Of a stretch of DNA of 64,000 nucleotides, positions 1-10,843 are shown piece after piece; the stretch's first letter is position 1, and each line of letters opens with the position of its first letter. This stretch comes from Ophiobolus disseminans (taxonomy: Eukaryota > Ascomycota > Dothideomycetes > Pleosporales > Phaeosphaeriaceae): contig MU006223.1 of NCBI GenBank assembly GCA_010093685.1, positions 144,908 to 208,907 of the forward strand. The letters are read 5' to 3'. Under the pieces are notes generated by a model. That model was not told where the DNA came from. It saw only the letters and a program-made list of their open reading frames with translations, and ran no database searches. A program made the translations under genes and the position numbers.

Positions 1-921
1 GGTCTGCTGTGGTAGCGGAATTCGGCTTAGAGGATTCGGCTGCTATTGTAGCACCTCTCCCACCACGACCTCGGCCATCTGCGCGAGGATGAGTGAATCC
101 TCCTCGACCTCGCAGTTTCAGCGGAGTTCGCCTCGGCTCATCATTCTTATGTTCCTCATCCTCGTCGTGATGCGCTTCTTTGTCCTTGACGACATCCATA
201 CCTTCTCCTGCTGTACTAGCAACAGACTCCCCTCTCTTTCTTGCGCCACCAGAGGCGCTCTCGCCCATTGAGCTAAAAGCACTGCTGCGCCGACGATGCG
301 GTGGGCGCAACATGCTGCTACGCCGATCGATACCGTCTTGAACAATGAAGAAGTCGTAGTTGCGCGGAAACTGGTGCTTGTCTATGCAGTGTAGGCGGCG
401 CTTCTGTGGCGTGCTGCAGAGGCGATCACAATCAGGGACGAGACATGCATACTAGACATGGTTAGTGATGAGTCCAAATGGAAAGCCGTCGACGTACCCA
501 TAAACACTCAACCCAACCCCTGGCACACATTCAGGGGCTCGCAAAAAGTATGTGAGAAAAGAGAATGCATCATCAAAGTACCTACCGTTCTCTCGCCTTG
601 GTCACGTTTTGCATCGCTGATGGGATCGTGGTTCTCGCCAATATGGAGATGCAAAAAGTGCTCGTCGGGAAAATTCTTCTGGCACTCGGAGCATCTATTC
701 ATGTGCGTCTTCTGGTAGTGGACATCGTATGCCTCAAATGAGTCAAACGCAAGTGGCTGGTGCGGGGGCAGTGAACACCGCATGACTGCAGGATGGTCGG
801 ATACGGCCGAGTCGGTATCGAGATGCACAATCTTGACGTCGACGGACTGCTCGCGGGAATAGGGTGTGCTGCGACCTTCTGAAGACGACACGGAGTCCTG
901 GCGTGAGCGCTTGATACCCAT
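1..921 (-). CDS. C2H2 zinc-finger protein, ZNF511-like (3' part outside window)
   Basis: Exons are 921..586 and 451..1, continuing past the left edge. The 134-nt intron (452..585) has a GTAGGT donor and a TAG acceptor and rejoins the frame as ERT|YACLV. ATG at 921 opens MGIKRSRQ. Two zinc fingers are clear: one around CSECQKNF...HLHIGENH, and one across the splice, CLVPDCDRLC...HCIDKH. The spacing and the phrase KHQFPRNYDFF are what I associate with the ZNF511 family of small nuclear C2H2 proteins. The remaining C-terminus is charged and then Arg/Gly-rich (GRGGFTHPRADGRGRGGRG), suggesting RNA or nucleic-acid contact. Function in fungi is not established. It is transcribed divergently from the Est1-like gene. 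The family call is from recognition of motif order, not a search. Confidence 0.8.
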
Positions 922-1448
922 GATTGTGGTGGTTTGCTGTTGTGAGACTGCAGACGTTGGGTGCGGAGTATGAAAGAGGGCTGTACCTTTAGTGGCCGGT
1001 CAGTGCTGACTTGCAAGGCTGTCTCGACGGTGCACGCCCGGTGGAAGTGTATGGTAGGGTTGAGCAGAGAGTGGTAGAGGTGTGGAGCGCGGGCCGAAGT
1101 GGTGCTATGTCTTGGCGGTGATTGAGTGCCGCTCCGCCAGCAGCCCATGGTACGCATCGCAGGCGAGTCACCGGCCTGAGGCTTAACGATAACTCACCCC
1201 AGCACATCCCTCTCCCTCCTCCTCCTCCACCACCACCACACCCGCAGACAGCCTCCCTCACTCCGGCGCCGCACACGCGTCCAGAGTGCCGTTTGCTCCT
1301 GAGACACGTCACCCCGCGCGCTGCTTGTCCTCACCCCGGGGCATCCACCACCGCAATAAATGGAGCACGATAGCCACAACGCCCGCCCTTCGCTGCTCCG
1401 TGCCCTCGTCTGACCTGCCCGCCGACCGTGGGGTCACATACCAACGGC
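922..1448. promoter_or_regulatory. Divergent intergenic region, zinc-finger gene / Est1-like gene
   Basis: This 527-bp stretch separates two start codons facing away from each other, so it must hold both promoters. A strongly pyrimidine-rich tract lies at about 1203-1260 (CCCTCCTCCTCCTCC type), a common feature just upstream of fungal start sites on the plus strand. No unmistakable TATA box was seen. Confidence 0.5.
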
Positions 1449-4030
1449 ATGGCCGTCAACACCGAACTCGTCAACCGGCGGCTCAAGGCGATTGAGCACG
1501 ACTTCTACAAGCGCGCCGATGGCGGCGCTGCGTCGACGGAGCTGGCCACGGTGCTGCACGAGTACCGCGCCGCGTGCGAGGGCCTCTCGTCGGCCGACTT
1601 CGAATATGCCGCGGCCCACCAGCTCGAGCAGAAGCTGTGGGCGACCCATCTCAAGGTCAACTCGGCCTTCCGGCTGGAGCACCGGGCCCTCAAGCGCTCG
1701 CAGAACCACGTGGTCGAGCTGCGCAAGTTCCAGAAGAACTACCTCCACTTCATCAAGGCCAGCCAGCGCTTCTACCGCCAGTGCATCCTGAACCTGGACG
1801 CCCAGTTCGACGGCATCCCCGAGCTGCGCAAGATTGCCCACAAGTGGAAGGACGACGCGCCCAAGACGTCCCAACGCCCACGCATCCCCGCGACGCTGAG
1901 CCAGCAGGTCCTCCTCTCGTGCCACCAGACGCTCATCCACCTCGGCGACCTCTCCCGCTATCGCGAGACCGAGTTGGTCGAGAAGGACAAGGAGCGCAAC
2001 TGGGGCCCTGCAAAGGGATACTATGGCCTTGCCGCCGAGCTCTACCCAGACTCCGGCCATGCGCACAACCAGCTCGCCGTCATCTCGCGCGAGGACGGCG
2101 ACCACTTCCGCTGCGTCTACCACCTCTACCGCTCCCTCGCAAGCAAGCAGCCATACCCAGACGCCCAGCGCAATCTCGAGACCGAGTTCAAGCGCATCAT
2201 CGCCGCATGGGAGAAGGGCCAGCTCATCAACAACCACAAGTCGTCGGACGGGAGCAATGCGGGACGCGCCCTAATTGCCTGGTTCGTCAGGCTGCATAGC
2301 AGGATATACAAGGGCGAGGAGTTTGCCGCCCACGATGAGCTGGAGGGTGAGGTGCTGAGTCATTTAGCAATTGAGCTCAAAGAGCGCCCTCTCGACTCCA
2401 TCTTGCCCAAGATTATACTTATCAACCTGGCTGCCGAGTACTTTGCGACCGAGCAACTGCAATGTACGTAGCATGTCATTGTAGTGGTTGACAGGCGCTG
2501 ACAAGTATAGCATCTACCCCACCCCCGAACATCATGCGGACGTACTTTTACTACCTCCGGCTAAACGTTAAGACTTTCTTCGTCCTCCTGCAGGTCCTCC
2601 AGCCCGAGCTCGAACGAATCTCCGAGGCCGACGATGTCACAAAGAACGGTACTCGCACCCTCCAGCTGTCAGATAGAATCACGGCCGTGGCCCGTCGTAC
2701 CCTCCCCGGGCTCCGTCTATACAGCACTTGGTTTTCGCGCTATTGGAAAGTGCTCAACGCTAACATCGCTGACACATTGACCACGGTCGACGTCCAGGAG
2801 CTCTGGAAGGCATATGCTGCAACGCTTACCCTCCTCGCCTCGAGCTTCCCGGCTGACCAGCTGCCGGAAGAGAGTTACATGCTCGAGGAAGACACCGACA
2901 CCATTGGCTTCCAGCCACTGGTCTCCCCCGACACTCTGAAAGTTTGGTACATCGGCGACAGCTTGAAGCAGAAGTGGACTGACTTGGAACGCAACCACCC
3001 GAATGTCGAAATGCTAATGCGCGTCAAGGATCTCCTCATCGATGGACTGCTCCTCACTCAGAACCCCGATGCTCCCCTCGACTTGGACGCATCGCGCTTC
3101 ATCTACCGGGAGGAGGGCCTCCCTTCCGAACTTCTGGCGAGCCCGAGCAATTGTCCAGATTCGCCGTCCGTTCTTGCTATTCAGGCCACCGATCTACCCC
3201 TCTTTCCATCTCAAGCACCTCTTGCGGATGATCAGACGTCTTATAGCGTGGCTGCGGCATCTGATTCTGCATCGACTACGGTTGCGAAGGAGTCGGCAAT
3301 GCACCGCATGGTGGATGATCTGCTTGGACCAGACGATGGCCTGGACCCTTTACCTGAAGAAGACGAGAATATGCCGCCTACACCACCGGAGCAAACGTTT
3401 GAGGATACGACCATGGTCACCGACGGGAAATATGCCCCAGCTCCGCTTTCGATCAACGATTTGGTCAACTCGGTCAAAAACTACAAGCCGCTGTCGCCTA
3501 TGCTAGATACTCCGCTCCTGTCGACACCCATGGGCCGAACCGGTTCAACCTCATCCATACAAGCCGTGAGCCTTCCTTCAGTTCCGATCGATGGCCAGTT
3601 TAACAACCCTTCTATTTGGAACCGTAGCTACAACGTCACACCTGGTGCTTCCTCCCCATGCATGGCGAATGGGTTTGGTAGCGCAAATGATTTCAGCAGG
3701 TCGCCTATCAATGGCAACGGTTTTGGACATGTTCGTCAAAGCTCCTCGAATTCGCTTCTGGGCGGCGAAGGAGCGACCTCGGCCATTCGGGCCCCACGAC
3801 CCATCAGCGGTGGTCTCGGTAGTGGTGCAGCTTGGGGAAACCCAAGCGCTGCTAGCCCGTCGTACTGGAGATCTGGTTACAGCAACGGCTTTGGAGGCAC
3901 GTACAATAACGGCAACCAGAACGGAGGACCATACGATGTCAACACAGCTAGCCCGCTCCTCTTCTCGAGCTATCAGGATAAGGCGCATAGCTCCTGGAAG
4001 CGCACACCACCGAACGGCCAGGGCGGTTGA
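1449..4030 (+). CDS. Est1/SMG7-type protein (Ebs1-like), telomere or mRNA-decay factor
   Basis: Exons are 1449..2463 and 2511..4030, giving 844 residues. The 47-nt intron has donor GTACGT and acceptor TAG and joins LQ|SSTPPPN. ATG at 1449 is the first true ATG; an in-frame GTG lies 21 nt upstream. The N-terminal half (about 50-340) is the helical 14-3-3-like/TPR fold of the Est1-SMG5-SMG6-SMG7 family. The diagnostic phrase PDSGHAHNQLAVIS sits in the position where the family has its conserved P-x-x-G-x-x-x-NQLA. The helical domain continues into exon 2 to about residue 530. The last 300 residues are Ser/Asn/Gly-rich and disordered-looking. No PIN nuclease domain follows, so it resembles SMG7/Ebs1 rather than SMG6. 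Such proteins bind phosphorylated Upf1 in nonsense-mediated decay, or telomerase in yeast Est1; which role applies cannot be read here. Confidence 0.85.
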
Positions 4031-4799
4031 TTGGGCATGGTGCAGCTGTGATAAGTTGCTACCTATCTTGCCTCTATTAGACGTCGGGCTATCACCTGCG
4101 TCTACATTGCGCCGTGGCTACACCACCTCTCGCCCTACGTCTGTATACTTCAGTCTTCTCGATGAGCCTTTGAAGTTGTGTGGTGTGATGCAGTTTATGC
4201 TAGGCTGAGACCGCACTGGCGAAGCTTATGAGACGTCGGAGCACCGCGTGTCTCGTGCGTCGCGTTATTTCCAGATGCCCGCCGCTGGGGCAGGTGTGTC
4301 ATCGGAGTGAATGGCAGCCGAAATCGTATCTTGCTTGGGGTGTCTGATATCAGGGTTCCTGGTGTTTGCTTTTCGGTTTCTTTCCAGATCCAGATAAGGC
4401 ACGCGTCTGGTGATGGAAGTCATGACTGGCGTACCCATTTGACATTATCGTCAGGCTTACTTGGAATTATACACATGGAGTTTTGCTTTGAATTGTGCTG
4501 ACAAACACAACTGTGTTCTGCTGTGATGCACCCTTTTCTTGTGCCTTCGCCATATAATCAAAATGGCGGTGTCAAAGACCTTTAATTTTGGTCGAGTTGT
4601 GGGGTTGACATTATACTTGAATTGAGGTTGAAGTGGCTAGCTACGCCACCACGAATTTCAACAACAAAAATGTCCACCTCAGCCGCCACCAAAAAAAACT
4701 GGACACACCCGCTGTCCCCCGCACCCCCTGCACCCAACAAACTTCACCCCCACCCACGCCTCCCTAAAACTTGCGAAAAAAAAAAGGTAATTGACTTTT
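4031..4799. other. Gene-free stretch, 3' of Est1-like gene
   Basis: No convincing ORF. It should hold the 3' UTR and polyadenylation site of the Est1-like gene, then the A10 tract (4776-4785) that is the Pol III terminator of the tRNA on the opposite strand. Confidence 0.5.
4776..4785 (-). terminator. Pol III terminator of tRNA-Thr
   Basis: The minus strand carries a run of ten T starting about 15 nt after the tRNA discriminator base. A run of four or more T downstream of a tRNA is the standard RNA polymerase III stop. Its presence supports an active gene rather than a pseudogene. Confidence 0.75.
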
Positions 4800-4941
4800 T
4801 GCCGATTGCCAGAATCGAACTAGCGATCTTCGCATTTATAGGCGTGTACAAGTGCGACGCCTGGCAAATCTGTTAGGGATTTGAAGATCTCAGAGTTGTA
4901 ATGTTCAGAGTGGACTTACGTTACCACTGCGCCAAACCGGC
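4800..4941 (-). tRNA. tRNA-Thr(UGU) with two interruptions
   Basis: Minus strand. Acceptor arms GCCGGTT (4941..4935) and AATCGGC (4807..4801) pair with one G-U, followed by discriminator A (4800). The A box region TGGCGCAGTGGT is intact and the B box reads AGTTCGATTCT. T arm: GCTAG/CTGGC around TTCGATT. Anticodon arm: TCGCA/TGCGA with loop C-T-TGT-A-A, giving anticodon UGU. An 11-nt intron (CACGCCTATAA) follows position 37, the normal place for a tRNA endonuclease intron. A second 59-nt insert (4861..4919) splits the 3' half of the D stem, between tRNA positions 23 and 24. With both removed the product is 72 nt with every expected tertiary landmark (U8, A14, G18G19, U33). D stem is three pairs (10-12 with 23-25), as in many Thr tRNAs. 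Confidence 0.85.
4861..4919 (-). other. 59-nt spliceosomal-type intron inside the tRNA D-arm
   Basis: Read on the minus strand it begins GTAAGT and ends TTTGCCAG. A CTAAC branch-site motif lies with its branch A about 12 nt before the AG, which is typical fungal spacing. The length also matches the 46-60 nt introns of mRNA genes in this window. Exact removal gives GGTAAC|GCGTCGCA and restores the D stem. Internally CAAATC and GATTTG form a six-pair stem holding the branch motif in a 7-nt loop, and GATCTTC is complementary to GAAGATC of the tRNA variable region. Transcript evidence is lacking. Confidence 0.6.
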
Positions 4942-6562
4942 TCGATCTGAACTCTGTGAGGAGTGTTTGATGGCCAATTTGTGGACAATAGCGTATATAT
5001 CTTAGTGGTATTATGGCGGGGGATTGGGATGGGTGGAATGGATGGTAGGTAGCTTTGGGTGCGGGGTTGAAGCAAGGACTGCGTGGTAGGAGCGAAATCG
5101 GAAGCGGAAGGGGCTTCGCCGGTCGGGACCGTGGGTTAGGTAGTGTGCGGGTGTGGATTTCTCACGAAGCACGATAGCTACTCGTGATCTTGCACTTGGA
5201 GCGAGTGCGTGGGCTTCTTAGTTACAGTGGGATTTGCGTGCATATTCATAATTGCGTGGGTTGTCTACTCTTCGTGGCGAACCCACAAGTTTAAAGAGGG
5301 AGACATGTTTGGTATACGCATGCGTCTTTCCAGCGCACTCGAATGATGGAGATAAGAGACAATAATCATTCATTGAGAATATCTTGGATCATGGTCTAGA
5401 ATGTTCACGCAGCTGAATCGAGCGTTTCATAGGCTTCACAGAGCGCAATCTCGAATCGACTTCGTCGATGTTTACAACGGCTAAAAGAGTGCAGTCTACA
5501 GGTTATACCGACAAGTGAGCGAGAGTAAGGCAGTCGAGTACGAAGTGACGCGGTAGGTGTACTCTCGAAAGAGGAAAGCGGTGCTCATACTCTTGAAGCA
5601 ATGGTCAATGGCGCAGAGGAGCCCAAATAAGTGGATTGATGAACAGCAGCAATGATAAGGTCGGCTGGAAAGTGGTTCCGGATGACGATTGTTGGAGGAG
5701 TTATGATGAATCGTAAGGTGAAGCTGAAGCAGGGGGAGACGCGATGATGTTAACGATGTGAGCTGTTGAGGATGTTGTGGAGTAGGGCGAGACTATCAAA
5801 CTCCCCTCGCCAGATTTTTGCTCGAATAAACGCCCTCTACTGTCGTTTAGTTACGATTCAAATCATATCGTGAAAAACTTGCCATTGCAGTCATGGATGG
5901 TCTGTGGTAAGTTCATCATTGGTCATCTCATGAAAACAGACACGTTGCTGAGCAAGTCATTACGAGGCGCATCATTGTCCAACCAGCCACGCTCGACTGT
6001 AGCTACGGTATACAGCAACTCGGTCAAATCGACATTGTGTCGCATGCAGTAGAAACTGCGAAGTTGTTCTGATAGACCATGACATCGCGAACACATGGAG
6101 AGAGCCGGTGTCAAACAGTCACGCCATCGTGTGCGTGTACGATCGAAATGCTGAACATAGTATCGTATACTAAACTTCGGTGAGGTGTTGCTTGCTTCAC
6201 TGTATGCCGTGCAATGGTTGCCTCATAGCGCATCGAGGTGGGTATCCTGACAGAGACATGGTCATCTTCCACAGCTGCTTCATAGCAACACAACCAGGTG
6301 GTGTTCATCTTGACGAAATGTGATGTTCGAATAATAGGAGAGTCATGTTTGGCAGTGCGCGAAATGAGGTGGCCCGTGGTTGCCGTCTGCATTCCAGAGG
6401 CTTCCCGACGACGAAAACTCTCAACACAACACCTGAACCTCACAACACGCCACCTCTTCTATCTATACACCCTAGATATACCTCCTGCATACACGCACGC
6501 CAATTCAACCCACAACTCACACTAACCTCCCGTCCATTGCGCAATGCGATCGCCAGCCGGCG
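4942..6562. other. Gene-free stretch upstream of tRNA-Thr
   Basis: About 1.6 kb with no ORF that I can defend; the longest (6111-6443, minus, 110 codons) has no recognisable content. The last 150 nt are C/A-rich and resemble the 5' leader of the gene at 6563. No tRNA boxes or other RNA gene were recognised. Confidence 0.4.
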
Positions 6563-8398
6563 ATGGGCCTCATCGTGCAGCTGCGCTACTTCTGCCGGGC
6601 CGCCCTACGCCTGTTTGACTGTGTGAAGGGCTTCAGGCTGGTCAAGATCGAATGCTTGCGCATCAGCTCGCAGACGGTCGAGCTACACGTGATCTTCACC
6701 TCAGGGCGCGACACCACCAAGAACAAGTTCCGTGTCGCTGTTGTACAGGTCACGTCGCCCCTTGCGCTGGCAAAGCCCATGAAGAAGTCGACCATCGCCC
6801 GATGCACCATGGCGAACGAACTCCTCCGCCGCCGGGATCAACCGGGACGCGACAGCACGCTACGCTCGCGACGGAGCCTCCAGCACCGCGCCGATCATCT
6901 GCATGTATCGTTTCAAGAGAACGCAGGCGCCGTGATTGGCCCCGAGCAGGGTAGGACGCGAGACGGCACGGATGCAACTCCATCGACAGGAATTTCAATC
7001 AGGAACGGAAATGGCGGTGAGCCGACGAATCGCACTGGCAACGCCCCACCACACTACCCGCCGCCTTGCACAGCTGCTAATTCTGCACGAGCGGCGCACC
7101 ACGACTCTGCACACACCAAACACACAGACACTGACTGTGACGACACCGGAATCTCTCGCGGCAGGACATCGCATCAACGACGACCGAGTATGTGGAGAAT
7201 GGGACTACTCTACCTCGATCGCGGGGATAGCGGTATCCTCGCCGCACTCAAGAACGCGGGGGGGCACGACAACAACAACCGCCCGCCACCCGGCTCGCCG
7301 CAAGCCCATTTCTCGCCCACGAGCGAGGCCGAGCAGCGCGTCTTGGATGGCAGGACCCGGCGTCGTTCACTGTCGCAGTCGAGTGTGCAGTGGGTGTCGC
7401 CGCCGGACGGGAGCAGCGTCAAATTCGGCCTCCCACGTGCAAAGCCCGACGGCGACACCTTTTCGCCCAACTCGGAGAGGACGCTGTTCGAGGAGCCCGA
7501 GATGCTGTCCCTGGACCGAGTGCAGCCCACGCCGGGCTCTCCAGACTATTTTTCTTTTGATAATGTCAGTGGCGACCAAACATCTGGGACCGAGGTCATG
7601 CCCGCCCCCATCCAACGGCGCGTCCGTCATTCACGAGCGCCGTCAACCGAGCCAAACTTCAGAAATCCGAAAAGGGCCTCCTTGCCACTTCGAGCAAGGA
7701 CGAAAACAAATGAGGGTCTCCTGCAGCTCCAGGCCAACCCCTCCAAAGCCGAACGGCCGACATCGCAGCACGAACGGAGAATATCTCTTGGCATCCCACT
7801 TAAACCCGCCATCACACAGACTGAAGGCCTCCAGCGCTCTAAATTTGGCTCTCTGATCGATACACCCCCGCAAACTCCAAGAACCCCCCGGACTCCCCGT
7901 TCGCGCGCACCCGAAAAGTCTGGCCCAGCTGCGACTCTCAGGCAGAAAGAGCGGGACTTGGAGTACAAGCACCGCCACACATTCATTGGCACCGCTTCAC
8001 TTGATGATTTCCTTGAAGTTCTCGACGTCTCCTCTGAAGAACATACAACCACAAAGGCAGCAGTGGGGAAGGCCTTTTTAATTCTAGCGTCGAGCGAGCG
8101 TCTCTTAGCTCGACAAGCATCGTCCACGTCCGCTGGTTGGGATCTGGTATCACGAACCATTCCGGACGTCGTCAACACCGACTACGTTGTGCAAGCACAC
8201 GTCAAACTCGGTTCCATCACCCTATGGCAGTTTCTCGACCTAATACCTTTCAACGACGAGGAAGAGGCGGGGGCCATGAGCGTCGTCGAAGCGTACTCGG
8301 CTGCTAGCCACATGGACTCGAAGGCCGGCAATGGTGCGACGAGCAAGGCGAAGGCATTCAGGAGTTGGATGGTAAACCACGGAGAAAAGGAGAGCTGA
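6563..8398 (+). CDS. Uncharacterised Ser/Pro/Arg-rich protein
   Basis: A single open frame of 611 codons from ATG 6563 to TGA 8398. I do not recognise the family. The first 80 residues include a hydrophobic, basic stretch (VELHVIFTSGRD) that may partly be an unspliced intron or 5' leader; a later ATG near 6807 (MANELLRRRD) is an alternative start. The middle (about 90-450) is low-complexity and disordered-looking, with many S/T-P sites (TPGSPD, TPPQTPRTPRTPRS), as in phosphoregulated fungal proteins. The C-terminal 130 residues (about 470-610) are more regular, starting KERDLEYKHRHTFIG, and are the likely folded domain. Codon usage and length support a real gene; exon structure at the 5' end is uncertain. 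Confidence 0.6.
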   Translation: MGLIVQLRYFCRAALRLFDCVKGFRLVKIECLRISSQTVELHVIFTSGRDTTKNKFRVAVVQVTSPLALAKPMKKSTIARCTMANELLRRRDQPGRDSTLRSRRSLQHRADHLHVSFQENAGAVIGPEQGRTRDGTDATPSTGISIRNGNGGEPTNRTGNAPPHYPPPCTAANSARAAHHDSAHTKHTDTDCDDTGISRGRTSHQRRPSMWRMGLLYLDRGDSGILAALKNAGGHDNNNRPPPGSPQAHFSPTSEAEQRVLDGRTRRRSLSQSSVQWVSPPDGSSVKFGLPRAKPDGDTFSPNSERTLFEEPEMLSLDRVQPTPGSPDYFSFDNVSGDQTSGTEVMPAPIQRRVRHSRAPSTEPNFRNPKRASLPLRARTKTNEGLLQLQANPSKAERPTSQHERRISLGIPLKPAITQTEGLQRSKFGSLIDTPPQTPRTPRTPRSRAPEKSGPAATLRQKERDLEYKHRHTFIGTASLDDFLEVLDVSSEEHTTTKAAVGKAFLILASSERLLARQASSTSAGWDLVSRTIPDVVNTDYVVQAHVKLGSITLWQFLDLIPFNDEEEAGAMSVVEAYSAASHMDSKAGNGATSKAKAFRSWMVNHGEKES

Positions 8399-8941
8399 TT
8401 GCTCTCAGGCTTGGTGATGATGACGATGCGCAACGCTTCCACGACGAATGTATTATTGATAAGTATCTCGCCCACTACGTCCTTTTGTTTAACCCTTCCC
8501 CCTTGTCGTTGCATCCCACTTAATTTAAGAATCAAATCAATATCAGTACTCTCCATACGCCCTTCGCTAATCTCAGTGATGTTTGGATACGCATTGTTCA
8601 TCTACTTGTAAGTCAGTGAAAGCTGTCCAAGCAAGGAACATCGACCGCTAGCACGCGCAACTCATTCACGTGCTTCATTCTGGCGCTTGGACTCTTGACT
8701 GCACCATGAGCTACCACAGCTCCCTCCGTACTTAGTCAAAACACGCTTTCGCAGCAACGCTTTCCCGACTTTCAATATCAACTCACTGAGCTCGACCCGC
8801 AAGTCAACATCCCAGTCGCACACCTGAAGAACGAATCACCTACACAACCCGCTCACTCAACTCGTGCAGACACACTCCCGTTTCTGTCCTTACACATCCC
8901 GACCAACTATCCACTCGCAACCTTACACACCTAGTAAAGCC

Positions 8942-10843
8942 ATGGTTTCATCTACCTCGTACCGTATGGTCATGAATGACCAGATGTCGCTCGACATATC
9001 CGACTCCGTCAACGCTAAGTCCCGTATCCAGAAAGAACTCGCGCAAGGCGTTGCCTCGCAGCTGGTCGTCAAGAACAAGCAGGGCGAGAAGCCCATCAAG
9101 GCCATGGAGTTCTCGGGTACAAGCTTCGCAGCACCCGATGAGCCTCCAACCAAGAGCACCATAGACAGCCCTGGCATCCATACACTGCTGGTGAAGCTCG
9201 GCTTCTGGAATGCTCTCAGAAACAATCACAAGTTTCTCGCCACCAAAGCACTCACCCCATCCATTACCACGACTCAGCGTGACTACTGGCTCGAAGTCCT
9301 GGCTCATGTGTTCCCAGACCTATCCAGCTCAGAACGTAGTGCTCGTTGCATTGCCCTGATGGCAATCGAGGACACGGCAAGCCGTCAGGCGTGGAACGAC
9401 AAATGGATGTCTTTCAAACACGTGAAGAAGATATATGGCTCAGACGCTGCGATCGATAAAGGACACTGGGTCCTGATCTTACTCAATGTGTCGAACGGGT
9501 ATGGAAAGTTCATGCCAAAAGTGGCGAAGACCATCGCAATTGCACCAGCGAAAACCCAGAAGAACCAAGACGAGGATATGCATATCTCCGTGCTACAACA
9601 ACCTCTCCCTACGGATGAATCGCTGACGACCAACATCTTTGCTAACATCACAGATAGCACTGGCACTACTCCACTCACCCGCCGGACGCCAAAGTCCGAC
9701 ACGAGGCGCCCACTTGCTCTTTCTCGGCGTTCGAAAGATGTACCAAACTCTGAGCTAGAATTTCCTGCAACATTATCAGCCGTCGCTGAGTTCGCATTTG
9801 ATTCATCGAAGCTCGACGGCACTGTTTTCGCTAAGCCTGCTTTGACTGAGTTGTCATCAATCGAGGACACGACTGGTTGTGGTTTCCAGACGGGTTTGGG
9901 TATCCAAGACGCTGTGGTCAAAGAGGAACTTGCCGGTTGTATCGAGAAAGACACTACCGAGCCATGCACCATAGAGAGGCAGGCAATTGACAACAGTCTC
10001 ACTCTTGTAGACACGCGGACCGACGCCCAAGGCGAGAATCTTGTCCACCAGATCCACCAGCTGTCAGGTACCGAACCAGACTCCGAAGACAGCCATCACG
10101 ATAGCGACACATCATCCAACAATACACGCGCGACTTCACCCGACATCGTCCCGAATGCCGAGATTGGAGAGTTTGTCACATTCGAAATCGTTCGTGGCGA
10201 GGTCCGAGAGACGTATCATTGTATCTCGATTGCTGATGAGCCAGACTGTGAGCATGGAGAGATTCACGCCAGGGAGAAGCTTCCGGTCAAGACGACGATC
10301 AAGGATCATCACATCGACGGCACTGTTCCCCCGCCGTTTGGCGCTTTAAGAACCTTGCCACTCGATTTGGACGAACAATATCAGGACAAGGGTGAAGTTC
10401 GTGAAGTTACTGAGCACTCTATATTGATCTCAGACGCACCGACAGTTAACAGTCTCAACCATAGCGGCGCACCGAAACTCAAGCTGCATCTTGCACCGCC
10501 GGAGGATCTGCAGGCCTGGGTAAACAACCTTCTTGATGATGCTTTTGACATCACTCGAGCTCCTCACCTTCCTCCGTTGATACTGGATGACATTCCTTTT
10601 CATTGTGAATTCGACCCAGGCACGTTCTTTGGCGCGATTGATGAGATTTTTGATCAAACCGGCGGCATTGATGAAGACCCTGAGTTTCCCAGTTCTACGG
10701 TAGGTGTAGAGTGTGAACTAGCCTCGCCGCAGCCAGATCCCGTAATTCACGCGCAGGATGTGCTCGATAAGGCTGTCGACATTCTTGATCAACATATCAA
10801 CACGGATAAGGCTGCCAACGGGCAGGTTTCTGACATCTTCTGA
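8942..10843 (+). CDS. Uncharacterised protein, 633 aa
   Basis: Open frame from ATG 8942 (context GCCATGG) to TGA 10843. An upstream in-frame extension begins at GTG and is not used. I do not recognise the family. Residues 1-190 look folded (GIHTLLVKLGFWNALRNN, then a helical region with RDYWLEVLAHVFPDLSSSERS). The rest is acidic and Thr/Asp-rich, with short conserved-looking islands near the end (LPPLILDDIPFHCEFDPGTF). The same frame stays open for another 143 codons after the TGA and the first about 85 look protein-like, so the present end may be secondary (see the next feature). No membrane segment or signal peptide is visible. Confidence 0.65.
   Translation: MVSSTSYRMVMNDQMSLDISDSVNAKSRIQKELAQGVASQLVVKNKQGEKPIKAMEFSGTSFAAPDEPPTKSTIDSPGIHTLLVKLGFWNALRNNHKFLATKALTPSITTTQRDYWLEVLAHVFPDLSSSERSARCIALMAIEDTASRQAWNDKWMSFKHVKKIYGSDAAIDKGHWVLILLNVSNGYGKFMPKVAKTIAIAPAKTQKNQDEDMHISVLQQPLPTDESLTTNIFANITDSTGTTPLTRRTPKSDTRRPLALSRRSKDVPNSELEFPATLSAVAEFAFDSSKLDGTVFAKPALTELSSIEDTTGCGFQTGLGIQDAVVKEELAGCIEKDTTEPCTIERQAIDNSLTLVDTRTDAQGENLVHQIHQLSGTEPDSEDSHHDSDTSSNNTRATSPDIVPNAEIGEFVTFEIVRGEVRETYHCISIADEPDCEHGEIHAREKLPVKTTIKDHHIDGTVPPPFGALRTLPLDLDEQYQDKGEVREVTEHSILISDAPTVNSLNHSGAPKLKLHLAPPEDLQAWVNNLLDDAFDITRAPHLPPLILDDIPFHCEFDPGTFFGAIDEIFDQTGGIDEDPEFPSSTVGVECELASPQPDPVIHAQDVLDKAVDILDQHINTDKAANGQVSDIF

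Noticed and set aside
1434..2237. 267-codon minus frame inside the Est1-like gene
   Set aside because: Shadow of GC-rich coding sequence; the plus frame carries the conserved family motifs.
4622..4876. Plus-strand ORF of 84 codons over the tRNA region
   Set aside because: It runs antisense through the tRNA-Thr gene, has no ATG at its first codon and no protein character.
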